A stretch of 64,000 nt of DNA. It comes from Actinomycetota bacterium (GTDB lineage: Bacteria; Actinomycetota; Acidimicrobiia; Acidimicrobiales; Ilumatobacteraceae). The stretch spans positions 1 to 64,000 of the forward strand of contig JAUSLV010000021.1 of assembly GCA_030645495.1 (NCBI GenBank), given 5' to 3'. Positions 7,648-16,047 of this stretch are shown one piece after another. The position numbers were made by a program, and so were the translations under genes. How positions within the stretch are numbered: position 1 is the stretch's first letter; every line of letters begins with the position of its first letter. The notes under the pieces were generated by a model. The model did no database searches, was not told the origin of the DNA, and saw only the letters and a program-made list of their open reading frames with translations.

Positions 7648-9609
7648 GTGACGTCATCAACGCCCTTCCGCAGCGCACTTGCCCTTCTCACCATCGCGGC
7701 CTTGGCTGCCGGTTGCAGCAATGACAACGGGGTCACGGTCGCCTCCGACCAGTCGGCCCCGAGCAGCGACTCGACCGCACCCGACCCGTCGCTGACCCCA
7801 TGGACCGTGCTCGTCTACTCGATCGCCGACACCAATCTTGAGCCGTTCATGATGGTGGACCTCGACGAGGCAGGCGCCGTGGGCAGCGGCGAGAACGTCA
7901 ACATCGTGGCCCTCGTCGATCGCTCTGCCGACTACAGCACCGATCCGGTGCTCGGCCAGGCCGACTGGGTGGGCGCGAAGGCGCTGTTCGTTCAACCCGG
8001 CGGCACGTCGGAAGTGCTGGCCGAACTCGGCGACATCGACACGGGCGACCCGGCAGTGCTGAGCGCGTTCATCCAAGACGGCCTCACCGCCTACCCGGCG
8101 CAGCACTACGCGCTGATCATCTCCGATCATGGCGCGTCGTGGCCGGGTGTGGGTGGCGACGAATCGGCCAACGGGAACGGCCTCACGCTGGCCGAGATCT
8201 CCACCGCCATCTCCGACGGGTTGCAGAGCGCCAGCGTCGACAAGCTCGACCTGTTGGGGTTCGACGCCTGCCTGATGGCCACCTACGAGGTGGCCACCAC
8301 ACTGGCCCCGTTGGCCGATCGCATGGTTGCCTCCGAAGAGCTCGAGCCTGGCCACGGGTGGGACTACCGCTCGCTGGGCGTGCTCGCCGAGTCGCCCGAC
8401 GCAACCGCCGACGACCTGGGCAACGCGATCCTCGACGGCTTCCAGGCGCAGGCCCGTGTTGAGGGAACCGACGCCGAGATCACCTTGTCGTTGCTCGACC
8501 TCACCAAGGTCGGCGAGCTCGACGCCGCGCTCGGCGACCTCTCCTCGGCGGTCTCCGAACGCGCCGCAGCTGTTGCACCGGCGATCGGCTCGGCACGGGC
8601 CAGCACGCTCGGTTTCGGGCGCAGCCCCGACCCTACCGAGGACAGCCACATGGCCGACCTCGGCCAGCTCGTGTCGCAGATCGGCGTCGACGCACTCGAC
8701 CTCTCGGATCAGGCCGACGCCACCCTGCGCGCCTTGGGCGACGTGGTGGTGCGTCAGCTCAACGGCGCCGCCACCCTCGGCTCCACGGGCCTGTCGATCT
8801 ACTTCCCGCCGGTGGAGGAGCTGCTCTCGCCCGACTACGCCGCGGCCACGGGCGACTCGCCCTGGTTCAGCCTGCTCACCGACTACTACGCCGCCGGCGA
8901 CGCGATCCCGGTGGAGGACGAACCTGACTTCACCAACGACGGTGATGTTGCCGAGGCCGAGTTCGACGACTACGGCGTCACCGTCTGGGGCTACATCGAC
9001 CCTGAGATCGCGGCGAACGTGTCCGAGGCCTACATCAGCTACGGCCTCGTGGACGAGGACGGCTCGATCGTGTTCTTCGGCGACGAGCCGGCCGACGTGT
9101 CCGACGACGGCTCGGGTCTGGTCACCGGCAGCTACGACCTCACGATGCTCACGATCACCGACGGCGTCGACACGGCCATGGCCTACCTCTGGCTGTCGGT
9201 CGACGAGTCGACTGGCGTGCTCCAGGTCGACGTGCCGATGGCCTACTACGCCCCCGACGCCGAGAGCGACGATGACTATCAGGACGTGCTGCTGTCGCTC
9301 ACGCTCGATGGCGACACGGGCGACATCCTCAGCGAGACCTACTACGTGTACGACGAAGAACTCGACATGTACGGCGAGCTGACGGCCGACCCGAACGGCA
9401 TCATCGTGCCCGAGGTGCTGAGGCTCGCCGCCGATGGCACCGAAGAGTGGGTACCCACCAGCGATGTCGGCCTCTACGCCGATCTGCCCAGCCTGCAGTA
9501 CGACCTCGTACCGCTCGATCCGGGTACCGAGCTGTATCTTTCGTTGACCGTCGTCGACTTCGGCGGCAACTACGACGCGGTCGGCACGATCGTGTTCGTG
9601 CCCGAGTGA
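7648..9609 (+). CDS. Secreted lipoprotein, clostripain (C11) family cysteine protease
   Basis: This 653-residue protein starts at GTG 7648 with a lipoprotein signal peptide (lipobox ending AAGC, Cys23), so it is probably tethered outside the membrane. Residues of about 50-410 resemble clostripain-family peptidases. The catalytic dyad is recognisable as His161 in ISDHG and Cys208 in GFDACLMA. A long C-terminal beta-rich region (about 430-653), full of Asp, Tyr and Thr, has no family that I know and could bind substrate or cell wall. A membrane protein gene follows after 57 bases. The preceding gene ends 51 bases upstream, with no strong terminator visible. Confidence 0.85.
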   Translation: MTSSTPFRSALALLTIAALAAGCSNDNGVTVASDQSAPSSDSTAPDPSLTPWTVLVYSIADTNLEPFMMVDLDEAGAVGSGENVNIVALVDRSADYSTDPVLGQADWVGAKALFVQPGGTSEVLAELGDIDTGDPAVLSAFIQDGLTAYPAQHYALIISDHGASWPGVGGDESANGNGLTLAEISTAISDGLQSASVDKLDLLGFDACLMATYEVATTLAPLADRMVASEELEPGHGWDYRSLGVLAESPDATADDLGNAILDGFQAQARVEGTDAEITLSLLDLTKVGELDAALGDLSSAVSERAAAVAPAIGSARASTLGFGRSPDPTEDSHMADLGQLVSQIGVDALDLSDQADATLRALGDVVVRQLNGAATLGSTGLSIYFPPVEELLSPDYAAATGDSPWFSLLTDYYAAGDAIPVEDEPDFTNDGDVAEAEFDDYGVTVWGYIDPEIAANVSEAYISYGLVDEDGSIVFFGDEPADVSDDGSGLVTGSYDLTMLTITDGVDTAMAYLWLSVDESTGVLQVDVPMAYYAPDAESDDDYQDVLLSLTLDGDTGDILSETYYVYDEELDMYGELTADPNGIIVPEVLRLAADGTEEWVPTSDVGLYADLPSLQYDLVPLDPGTELYLSLTVVDFGGNYDAVGTIVFVPE

Positions 9610-9666
9610 CGGCACCCACACCCACCTCCATCCCAACCCCCACAGCAACGAAGGACCACAACCAGC

Positions 9667-10308
9667 ATGAGTGACGAACAGCAGACCCCGGCAGCGACCG
9701 AAGGGCGCGACTGGTCGGAGTTGATCGCCGCGATCCTCCTCGGCATCGCCGCGGTGCTGACCGCGTACGCCGCGTATTACGGCGCCCTCGCCGGCGGCGA
9801 CGCGCTGCTCACCTACACACAGTCGTCGCGCACCACCGCCGATGCCAACGGTTTCTACAACGACTACTCGCAGACCTACAGCGCCGACCAAGCCCTGTTC
9901 CTGCAGTACCAGTTGTTGGTGGAGCGCGGCGACACCGACACCGCCGAAGTGATCAAGGACACGATGTTCTCCGAGGCGCTCACCACGGCCACCGATGCGT
10001 GGTTGGCGCTGCCCGAGGGCGAAGGACCGCCCACCCCGATGGACACCGACGAGTACGTGATCGAGGCGTTCGACACGGCCGAGCAGTTGACCGCCCAAGC
10101 CGACGCGGAGTTCGACGAAGCCCACAAGATCGACGATCAGGGCGACAACTTCGACCTCGCCTCGGTGTATCTGGCGATCTCGCTGTTCTTCGCCGGCATC
10201 GCGATGATCTTCAAGGGCCCCGGCACCCGCCGCGCGATGCTGGTGGTGTCGCTGTTGGCGATCTTCCCTGGTCTGCAAGCCATCGCCAAGGGCAAGGGCT
10301 GGCTCTGA
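9667..10308 (+). CDS. Small membrane protein of unknown function
   Basis: This 213-residue protein has one hydrophobic helix near residues 19-42, a soluble acidic middle of about 120 residues, and two further helices near 165-185 and 190-206. It ends in a basic tail (KGKGW). The layout recalls DUF4337-like proteins, but I cannot confirm the family. ATG at 9667 lies 57 bases after the clostripain-like protease, so cotranscription is likely. A GC-rich hairpin at 10325-10350 follows the stop and would end the transcript. Confidence 0.75.
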   Translation: MSDEQQTPAATEGRDWSELIAAILLGIAAVLTAYAAYYGALAGGDALLTYTQSSRTTADANGFYNDYSQTYSADQALFLQYQLLVERGDTDTAEVIKDTMFSEALTTATDAWLALPEGEGPPTPMDTDEYVIEAFDTAEQLTAQADAEFDEAHKIDDQGDNFDLASVYLAISLFFAGIAMIFKGPGTRRAMLVVSLLAIFPGLQAIAKGKGWL

Positions 10309-10324
10309 CCGCTCGCTGAGGTGG

Positions 10325-10350
10325 GCGCCGCGGCCGGCTGGCCGCGGCGC
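10325..10350 (+). terminator. Strong GC hairpin, probable terminator
   Basis: An eleven-base perfect stem, GCGCCGCGGCC paired with GGCCGCGGCGC around a GGCT loop, starts 16 bases after the stop at 10308. The following TCTCG is a poor U-tract, as is common in high-GC actinobacteria. Confidence 0.65.
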
Positions 10351-10403
10351 TCTCGTCGACGGCCGGTCAGCACGGCACCACAGCTCCGCTACCCTGCGTG
10401 CAC

Positions 10404-11366
10404 ATGCAGGCTGTGGTGCAACAGGGGTACGGCTCGGCTGACGTGCTGAGCATCGACACCATCGACCGACCGGTCGCCGCCAAGGGCGAGGTGGTGGTGC
10501 AGGTGCACGCGGCCGGGATGGACCGTGGCACGTGGCACATGATGACCGGGGTGCCGTATGCAATGCGCCTCGTCGGCGGCCTGCGCACGCCGCGGCGGCG
10601 GGTGCCCGGGCTCGACGTGGCGGGCGTGGTCGTGGAGGTGGGCAGTGGTGTCACCCGCTTCCGCCTGGGCGACGAAGTGTTCGGCATCGCCAAAGGATCG
10701 TTCGCCGAGTTCGCCGCCGCTCGCGAGAGCAAGCTCGCCCCGAAGCCGGCCGGTCTGTCCTTCCAGCAGGCCGCAGCGCTTCCGGTGTCGGGTCTGACCG
10801 CGCTGCAAGGGTTGGTCGACGTGGGCCGTCTCGCCGCCGGGCAGCACGTGCTGATCATCGGCGCGTCGGGTGGCGTGGGCACCTTCGCCGTGCAGATCGC
10901 CAAGGCGCTCGGCGCCCACGTGACCGCGGTGTGCAGCACGGGCAAGGTCGACCTCGTTCGCTCCCTGGGCGCCGACGAGGTGATCGACTACGCCACCACC
11001 GACTTCGCCGACGGCCGACGCCACGACCTGATCCTCGACATCGGGGGTAGCTCGGCGATCTCGCACCTCCGGCGGGCGCTCGCCCCACGTGGCACCCTCG
11101 TGATCGTCGGTGGCGAAGGGGGCGGCAGCCTGGTGGGCATCGGCCGCCAGCTTCGTGCTCGCGCCCTCTCGCCGTTCACCCGGCAGCGGTTGGCGATGGT
11201 CGTCAGCACCGTGCGACACACCGATCTGGTGCGCCTCAGCAAGTTCGTCGACAAGGGCCAGCTGGTGCCGTCGATCGAGCGCACCTACCCGCTGGCCGAC
11301 ACGGCCGCAGCGATGCGCCACTTGGCCGCGGGCCTCGCCAGAGGCAAGCTCGTCGTCACGCCCTGA
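10404..11366 (+). CDS. Zinc-independent alcohol dehydrogenase/quinone reductase (MDR family)
   Basis: This 320-residue medium-chain dehydrogenase/reductase of the NADPH:quinone reductase type carries a GroES-like N-terminal half and the cofactor motif GASGGVGTFAVQIAKALGA at about residue 151. The structural and catalytic zinc cysteines of true alcohol dehydrogenases are absent. The start is ATG at 10404, giving the family-typical MQAVVQ; a GTG six bases upstream is in frame but less likely. It is preceded by a terminator-like hairpin and followed by a 394-base gene-poor interval, so it is probably a single-gene unit. It should reduce a quinone, enone or similar electrophile with NADPH. Confidence 0.9.
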   Translation: MQAVVQQGYGSADVLSIDTIDRPVAAKGEVVVQVHAAGMDRGTWHMMTGVPYAMRLVGGLRTPRRRVPGLDVAGVVVEVGSGVTRFRLGDEVFGIAKGSFAEFAAARESKLAPKPAGLSFQQAAALPVSGLTALQGLVDVGRLAAGQHVLIIGASGGVGTFAVQIAKALGAHVTAVCSTGKVDLVRSLGADEVIDYATTDFADGRRHDLILDIGGSSAISHLRRALAPRGTLVIVGGEGGGSLVGIGRQLRARALSPFTRQRLAMVVSTVRHTDLVRLSKFVDKGQLVPSIERTYPLADTAAAMRHLAAGLARGKLVVTP

Positions 11367-11760
11367 GACGCCCCGCTGGGTGCTGGGGTGCCGCCAAGAG
11401 CGGCCGAAAACACCAACAGTCGGCCCGTCGGCATGGGTGTTCGTGGACCACGCAACGGGCCGACAAGTGTCGGCATCCGCTCGACGATGACCGGTCAGAG
11501 CCTGTCGAGCAGCTGTTGAAGAGCAGGTCGCCCGTTCCCGGCGATTAGTTCCCGACCATCGAAGAATCTTTCGACGCGAGCGCCGCGCCGGTTGGCCGCC
11601 GGACTTGGATCGGTGTCGACACCGGTGAATGCTGTGGTGATCTGTGCGACCCGAACGGCGCCGGGCGGCGCCGGGCGGGTAATCATGGCCAAATGTTGCC
11701 GCCCACAAGGACCATTCGCATCCTTTGGTGGCAGGACAGTCAGCCACTACTGTGCGAGCC
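11367..11760. other. Gene-poor interval with structured sequence
   Basis: No convincing gene lies in these 394 bases. The left part holds interlocking inverted repeats (see 11409-11464). On the minus strand, 11495-11692 can encode 65 residues ending in a segment (RVERFFDGRELI) that faintly resembles the C-terminus of DUF574-type SAM-dependent methyltransferases. This may be a decayed gene remnant. The right end presumably holds the promoter of the Xre regulator. Confidence 0.5.
11409..11464. other. Interlocking inverted repeats, possible pseudoknot RNA
   Basis: AACACC (11409-11414) can pair with GGTGTT (11436-11441). GTCGGCCCGT (11419-11428), which lies inside that loop, pairs perfectly over ten bases with ACGGGCCGAC (11455-11464). 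The pairing order A-B-A'-B' is that of an H-type pseudoknot or of two mutually exclusive hairpins. It starts 43 bases after a stop codon, so a terminator-like role is also possible. Confidence 0.45.
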
Positions 11761-12246
11761 GTGCAGGAACTCCAGCCGTCGATCGGCGACGTCATTGCCG
11801 AGCAACGACTGAAGCAGCGCTGGACCCAACGCGAGCTGGGCGAGCAGTTGGGCATCGGCACCTCGTTGGTCGCGAAGTGGGAACAGGGCATCCGTGTGCC
11901 GCCGTACGAGTGGCTGGTCGAGCTCGACCGGGTGCTGGGCACCTCGCTCAGCGCCAACAGCTCTCCTGTCACGCGCCGCCGCGGCCCGCGGCCAGCGATC
12001 GCGAGGTCGGCCCCTCGCGAGATGGTCTCACCCAATGCGCCGGTGCTGGTGGAGGTGACCCCCGATGGGGTGCGCGTGTTCCAGGCCGATCGCGAACTGG
12101 AGACAGTGGTGTTCGATCTGCGAGCGATGAACGCCGCGCCACCGGCCGAACGCGTCGTGCTGATCACCAACCTGCTGCTGCGCTCGCTCGAACTGCCGCG
12201 GCCGCTCGCCGACCGGCTCGTGCGCCAACTCGCCGAGCTGGACTGA
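11761..12246 (+). CDS. Xre-family helix-turn-helix regulator
   Basis: About 161 residues. The N-terminal domain (residues about 8-62) is a cro/C1-type helix-turn-helix, with RWTQRELGEQLGIGTSLVAKWEQG as the helix pair and typical VPPYEWLVELDRVLG afterwards. The C-terminal half (about 95-161) is a small alpha/beta domain of unknown function, joined by a basic linker. The start is uncertain: in-frame GTG codons at 11728, 11752 and 11761 are all possible. I chose 11761 because the reading begins close to the HTH, as in relatives. It is convergent with the TetR gene with only two bases between the stops. It presumably regulates a nearby or its own promoter. Confidence 0.85.
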   Translation: MQELQPSIGDVIAEQRLKQRWTQRELGEQLGIGTSLVAKWEQGIRVPPYEWLVELDRVLGTSLSANSSPVTRRRGPRPAIARSAPREMVSPNAPVLVEVTPDGVRVFQADRELETVVFDLRAMNAAPPAERVVLITNLLLRSLELPRPLADRLVRQLAELD

Positions 12247-12248
12247 CC

Positions 12249-12938
12249 TCAGCGCTGGCGGCGCAGTCGATCGGCGAGTTCATGAGTGACGGCGGCCATC
12301 AGCGCGTCGTCGCTGATCGGCGCTCCTCCGACCCGCGCGTAGTACCACAGTCGCTCGATCATGCCGAGCACGACCATGCCCTCTTGCATGGGTGGAATCG
12401 GCGTGCTGCCTCGCACCCGTGCAAGCTCCTCGCCCACTGAGGTGAAGCTGCGCAGCTGTGACGACACGCCGAGATCGCGGAGCTGTTCGTCGTTCCAGGT
12501 GGCGTGGTTCCAGGTGGACAACACCGAGCCGTGATCGTCCATGTAGGCGAGGAATGCGCTCGCCAGCCGCTCGAGGTCGGAGTGCTGCCAGCGTTCGGGC
12601 AGCGCCCGCACCGCGTCGAGCACGCTACGGAAGGCGACCGTGGAGTCGCGACCAACTTCGACGAGTAGGTCGTGCTTGTTGGGGAAGTAGTGGTACAGCA
12701 ACGGCCGCGACACGCCCGCTGCCTTGGCGATGTCGTCCATTCGCGTGCCGCCGAAGCCCATCTGCTCGAACACCCGCCGTGCCGACCTGACGATCTCGGC
12801 GCGGGTAGCAGCGGCGCGCTCCGAGCGATCGGTCGGCTGGTCGGCTGCTGCCACTCGCGACGGCGGACGCGGCGGCCGACTGCTGCCGGTGGGTCGCGCC
12901 CGACGCGAACCCGGTTGACGTTCCGATTTCGTTGACAT
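12249..12938 (-). CDS. TetR-family transcriptional regulator
   Basis: About 229 residues. After a basic, Ser/Pro/Arg-rich 45-residue leader, the TetR DNA-binding domain runs from about residue 48 to 95 (TRAEIVRSARRVFEQMGFGG...MDDIAKAAGVSRPLLYHYFPNKHDLL). The remainder is the helical ligand-binding domain. The chosen ATG at 12938 lies inside the 20-bp palindrome at 12930-12949; a GTG at 12854 would remove the leader. The gene is divergent from the Rieske oxygenase/SDR operon, which makes that operon its obvious target, with autoregulation expected. The ligand is probably the oxygenase substrate or its CoA ester (inference). Confidence 0.9.
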   Translation of the reverse strand: MSTKSERQPGSRRARPTGSSRPPRPPSRVAAADQPTDRSERAAATRAEIVRSARRVFEQMGFGGTRMDDIAKAAGVSRPLLYHYFPNKHDLLVEVGRDSTVAFRSVLDAVRALPERWQHSDLERLASAFLAYMDDHGSVLSTWNHATWNDEQLRDLGVSSQLRSFTSVGEELARVRGSTPIPPMQEGMVVLGMIERLWYYARVGGAPISDDALMAAVTHELADRLRRQR

Positions 12939-12949
12939 TAATGTCAACG
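12930..12949. promoter_or_regulatory. Perfect 20-bp operator palindrome
   Basis: CGTTGACATTAATGTCAACG is a perfect ten-plus-ten palindrome between the divergent TetR and Rieske genes. It includes the proposed ATG of the TetR gene and ends 23 bases before the ATG at 12973. It is an excellent candidate operator for that TetR protein, blocking both transcripts. Confidence 0.85.
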
Positions 12950-12972
12950 CTACCACTGCAGGGAGGTCCGAA

Positions 12973-13965
12973 ATGAAGGTGCCGTTCACATGGAAGCCCA
13001 CGGGCTGGTTCATGATCGGCTGGAGCGAGGAGTACCGACCGGGCGCAGTGAAGCCGCTCAAGTACTTCGGCCGCGACCTGGTGGCATGGCGTGGCGAGAG
13101 CGGCGAGATGCACGTGCTCGACGCGCACTGCCCGCACCTGGGCGCACACATGGGCCACCGCGGCAAGGTGAACGGCGAGTGCATCGAGTGCCCCTACCAC
13201 GGCTGGGGCTTCGGGCCCGACGGCATCAACAAGTACATCCCGTACGAAGACCGACCCAACGTGACCAAGCACCTGCGTGCGTTCGTCGTGAACGAGATGC
13301 ACGAGGCGATCTACGTGTGGCACGACCCGCAGGGCGATCCGCCGCGCTGGGACCTGCCCAACGTGTTCGAGGCCTGGCCCGAGCAGGGAGGTGGCCCCGA
13401 CGACTACTACCGCGCCTACCCGGAGATGTCGGTGAAGTACGAGGGCGAGCCCGTGCATCCGCAGATTCCGCTGGAGAACGCGCCCGACAGCATGCACTTC
13501 AAGTACGTGCACGACGCCACGGTCACACCCGTGCTGCTCGACTACGGCACCGACGGCCCCACGTTCCGCGGCACCGTGGGCTGGCCCAACCCGAAAGACC
13601 CCGACTCGGGTGAGATGGCGTTGAAGATCCACACGCTGCAGAACGGTGTGGGCAACACGCTCAACGTGTTCGAGGGCAGCACGCCGTATCGCCTCATCTT
13701 CTGCGTCACTCCGGTCGACGACGAGAAGAGCGACATGTTCTATTCGATCTGGTGGCCAAGAGGCACCGATACGGCGAAGGTCGCTCCCGAGTCGACCCGC
13801 ACGCGCGTGGAGCGGCAGTTCCTGCGCACACTGGCCGACGACCTCGAGATCTGGCGCTACCAGATCTACGTGGAGAACCCGGCGCTCGCGCAGATCGATG
13901 CCAAGCCCTACGGTGCGCTGCGCAAGTGGGCACGGCAGTTCTACGAAGTGCCGCCGGAGAACTGA
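12973..13965 (+). CDS. Rieske non-haem iron oxygenase, oxygenase subunit (KshA-like)
   Basis: This 330-residue ring-hydroxylating-type oxygenase has Rieske [2Fe-2S] ligands Cys53 and His55 (CPHLGAH) and Cys73 and His76 (CPYHGWGF). The mononuclear iron site is visible in ENAPDSMHFKYVHD: His175 and His180 with a preceding Asn169/Asp172 segment. The third acidic ligand lies further downstream. The size and sequence style resemble 3-ketosteroid 9-alpha-hydroxylase KshA and related single-component-alpha oxygenases. The start is ATG at 12973 behind GGGAGG. No reductase or ferredoxin gene is adjacent, so electrons must come from elsewhere. It is coupled with the SDR downstream and controlled by the divergent TetR. 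Confidence 0.92.
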   Translation: MKVPFTWKPTGWFMIGWSEEYRPGAVKPLKYFGRDLVAWRGESGEMHVLDAHCPHLGAHMGHRGKVNGECIECPYHGWGFGPDGINKYIPYEDRPNVTKHLRAFVVNEMHEAIYVWHDPQGDPPRWDLPNVFEAWPEQGGGPDDYYRAYPEMSVKYEGEPVHPQIPLENAPDSMHFKYVHDATVTPVLLDYGTDGPTFRGTVGWPNPKDPDSGEMALKIHTLQNGVGNTLNVFEGSTPYRLIFCVTPVDDEKSDMFYSIWWPRGTDTAKVAPESTRTRVERQFLRTLADDLEIWRYQIYVENPALAQIDAKPYGALRKWARQFYEVPPEN

Positions 13966-13976
13966 GGAGCACCGAG

Positions 13977-14774
13977 ATGGACTACGGCATCGCCGGGCGT
14001 ACCGCACTCGTGGTGGGTGGCAGCAAGGGCATGGGCAAGCAGGCCGCGCTGATGTTGGCGGCAGAGGGCTGCAACGTCGCGGTGGTGGCTCGCGGCGCGA
14101 AGCACATCGACTTCGTGGTCGCCGCGATCAAGGAGGCCGGTGGGGTCGCAGCCGGCATTCCCTCCGACATGTCCACGCAGGAGGGCATCCAGCACGCGGT
14201 CAACGAGTGCACTCGCATCTTCGGGCCGCCCGAGATCGTGATCACCCAGGCCGACTTCCACGTGCGCGGGTTCTTCGAGGAGATCGAGCGGCTCGAGGAT
14301 TACGTGGACAGCTACCGCACGTACACGATGAGCCAGGTGTACATGCTGCATGCGGTGTTGCCGGCGATGAAGGCTGCCGGCTGGGGGCGTTTCGTGCACA
14401 TCGGCTCGGGCACTGCCAAAGAGCCGCAGAGCAACCCGCCGCACACGGTGGCCAACGCCACCCGCCCGTCCACTGTGGGCCTGCTGAAGAGCGTCGCCGA
14501 CGAGTACGCACGTCACGGCATCACCATCAACACGGTCGCTCCCGGCTGGATCGCCACGAAGACCACCAACCACTACCTCGAGACCCACGAGGGCCTCACC
14601 ACCGACGACGCCCGTCGCGAGTGGATGATCGACAAGGCCGGGGTACCCGCCGGCCGCCCGGGCACACCTGCCGAGATCGCGTCCACGATCGTGTACCTGT
14701 GCTCGGCCCTCGCGGGCTACCTGAACGGCCACTACATCGCCGTTGACGGCGGACACCACCGCAGCGCGTTCTGA
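13977..14774 (+). CDS. SDR-family protein with degenerate YxxxK motif
   Basis: This 265-residue classical-length short-chain dehydrogenase has the glycine-rich cofactor loop GGSKGMG at residues 14-20 and the C-terminal APGWIATKT and GxYLxGxxIxVDGG signatures. The catalytic serine position (Ser144 in HIGSG) is present. The Tyr-x-x-x-Lys pair is replaced by Ala159 and Arg163, and the usual NNAG stretch reads ITQAD. Some SDR subgroups with Asn/Arg in place of Tyr/Lys exist, so the protein may bind cofactor with altered chemistry. It starts at ATG 13977, 11 bases after the Rieske stop, behind GAGGAG, and is clearly in that operon. Confidence 0.88.
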   Translation: MDYGIAGRTALVVGGSKGMGKQAALMLAAEGCNVAVVARGAKHIDFVVAAIKEAGGVAAGIPSDMSTQEGIQHAVNECTRIFGPPEIVITQADFHVRGFFEEIERLEDYVDSYRTYTMSQVYMLHAVLPAMKAAGWGRFVHIGSGTAKEPQSNPPHTVANATRPSTVGLLKSVADEYARHGITINTVAPGWIATKTTNHYLETHEGLTTDDARREWMIDKAGVPAGRPGTPAEIASTIVYLCSALAGYLNGHYIAVDGGHHRSAF

Positions 14775-14786
14775 GCGCCGGCGGGG

Positions 14787-15770
14787 TCACCTGATGATCA
14801 TGCGGTACATGCTGTGCGGGTACGGAAGCGGGGTGCGGCTGGCCCGGTCGAGCTGCTCGACATGTGCCTCGTCGAGCTGCCAGCCCTCCGCAGCGAGGTT
14901 GTCGTCGAGCTGGCCCACGTGGCGCGCACCGAGAATCGGCGCGGTGACCCCCGGCCGGTGCAGCACCCAGTTCAACGCCACCTGGGCCGAGCTGCGGCCG
15001 AGCGCGGCTGCCACCTCGCCCACCGCTCGTGCCACGGCGAGGTTGTGGTCGCTGAGTTGGTTGGCCTGCGCCTTGGGTGGCGCGGCAGCGACGCGAGTGT
15101 CGGCCGGCACCTCGGCAGCGGTGGCGTATTTGCCGGTGAGCACCCCGCCACCCAGCGGGCTCCAGGGCAGCACGGCGATGCGCTCGTGGGCGCACAGCGG
15201 CAGGGTGTCGAGCTCGATCTCGCGGACCAGCAGCGAGTACTGCGGCTGGTGCGACGAGATCGGCGCCCAGCCGTAGCGATCACACAGGTCGATCGCCTTC
15301 TGGATGTCCTTGCCGAGGTAGTTGCTGAGGCCGACGGCACGCACTTTGCCCGCCCGCACGAACGAGTCGAGCGTGCTCAGCGTCTCCTCCAACGGCACCG
15401 ACGGGTCGGGCCAGTGCACCTGGTAGAGGTCGATCCAGTCGGTACCCAGCCGGCGCAGCGAGGCATCGAGCGCGCGAGTGAGGTGGCGTCGACCGGCACC
15501 CTGGTCGTTCACGTCGTCGCTGGTGGGCAGCCGACCTTTGGTGGCCAGGATCACGCGGTCGCGCCGCGCGCCCAGCGCGCGGCCGACGATCTCCTCCGAG
15601 ACGCCACCGTTGTACACGTCGGCGGTGTCGACGAAGTTGCCACCTGCATCGAGGAAGCGGTCGACGATGGCGCGGCTGGCGGCTTCGTCGGCCTCCTTGC
15701 CAAACGTCATCGTGCCCAGGCACAGGGCACTCACCTTCATCCCCGATCGACCCAACACCCGTGTCAGCAT
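14787..15770 (-). CDS. Aldo/keto reductase
   Basis: This 327-residue TIM-barrel NADPH-dependent reductase shows the complete catalytic tetrad: Asp in VDTADVY, Tyr in the same motif, Lys in ILATKG and His in YQVHWPD. The C-terminal phosphate-binding segment (PILGARHVGQLDDNL) is present. The length is usual for AKR11/AKR12-like bacterial enzymes. ATG at 15770. It converges on the SDR gene with only 12 bases between stops, so it is not part of that operon. The physiological substrate, an aldehyde or ketone, is not evident. Confidence 0.92.
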   Translation of the reverse strand: MLTRVLGRSGMKVSALCLGTMTFGKEADEAASRAIVDRFLDAGGNFVDTADVYNGGVSEEIVGRALGARRDRVILATKGRLPTSDDVNDQGAGRRHLTRALDASLRRLGTDWIDLYQVHWPDPSVPLEETLSTLDSFVRAGKVRAVGLSNYLGKDIQKAIDLCDRYGWAPISSHQPQYSLLVREIELDTLPLCAHERIAVLPWSPLGGGVLTGKYATAAEVPADTRVAAAPPKAQANQLSDHNLAVARAVGEVAAALGRSSAQVALNWVLHRPGVTAPILGARHVGQLDDNLAAEGWQLDEAHVEQLDRASRTPLPYPHSMYRMIIR

Positions 15771-16047
15771 CGCCCCTCCGATTCGTTGCGGTCACGCTAC
15801 GCCTTGCTGTCCGGGAGCTTGGCGTGTCCGGGGGTTGGGGTGCCAGGCCTCGTGGCGATCTGGGGCGTTCCGAGCGCAGATCTCGCGCAGACGAGTCGAT
15901 CTGAGCGCTTCTTGAGAGTTCCCGGAGAGACGACCCTCGCCCTTCACGCAATCTTCGACGTTTCATGGATATTCGGGGGCGTTCCCTTGGAGCACCACCC
16001 TGTTGACTCTGTTCCAAGCGGGATTACACCTTCAGGAGACAGACCAA
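15771..16047. other. Divergent intergenic region
   Basis: These 277 bases separate the aldo/keto reductase from the secreted-protein operon and must carry both promoters. TTGACT at 16003-16008 with TACACC at 16025-16030 (16-base spacing) is a weak sigma-70-like candidate for the rightward operon. No gene is supported here. Confidence 0.35.

Noticed and set aside
7657-10563. A 968-codon open frame on the minus strand across the protease gene
   Set aside because: It is antisense to a well-supported lipoprotein protease, is made of His/Arg/Gly/Val-rich shadow sequence, and has no domain. Long antisense frames are common at this GC content.
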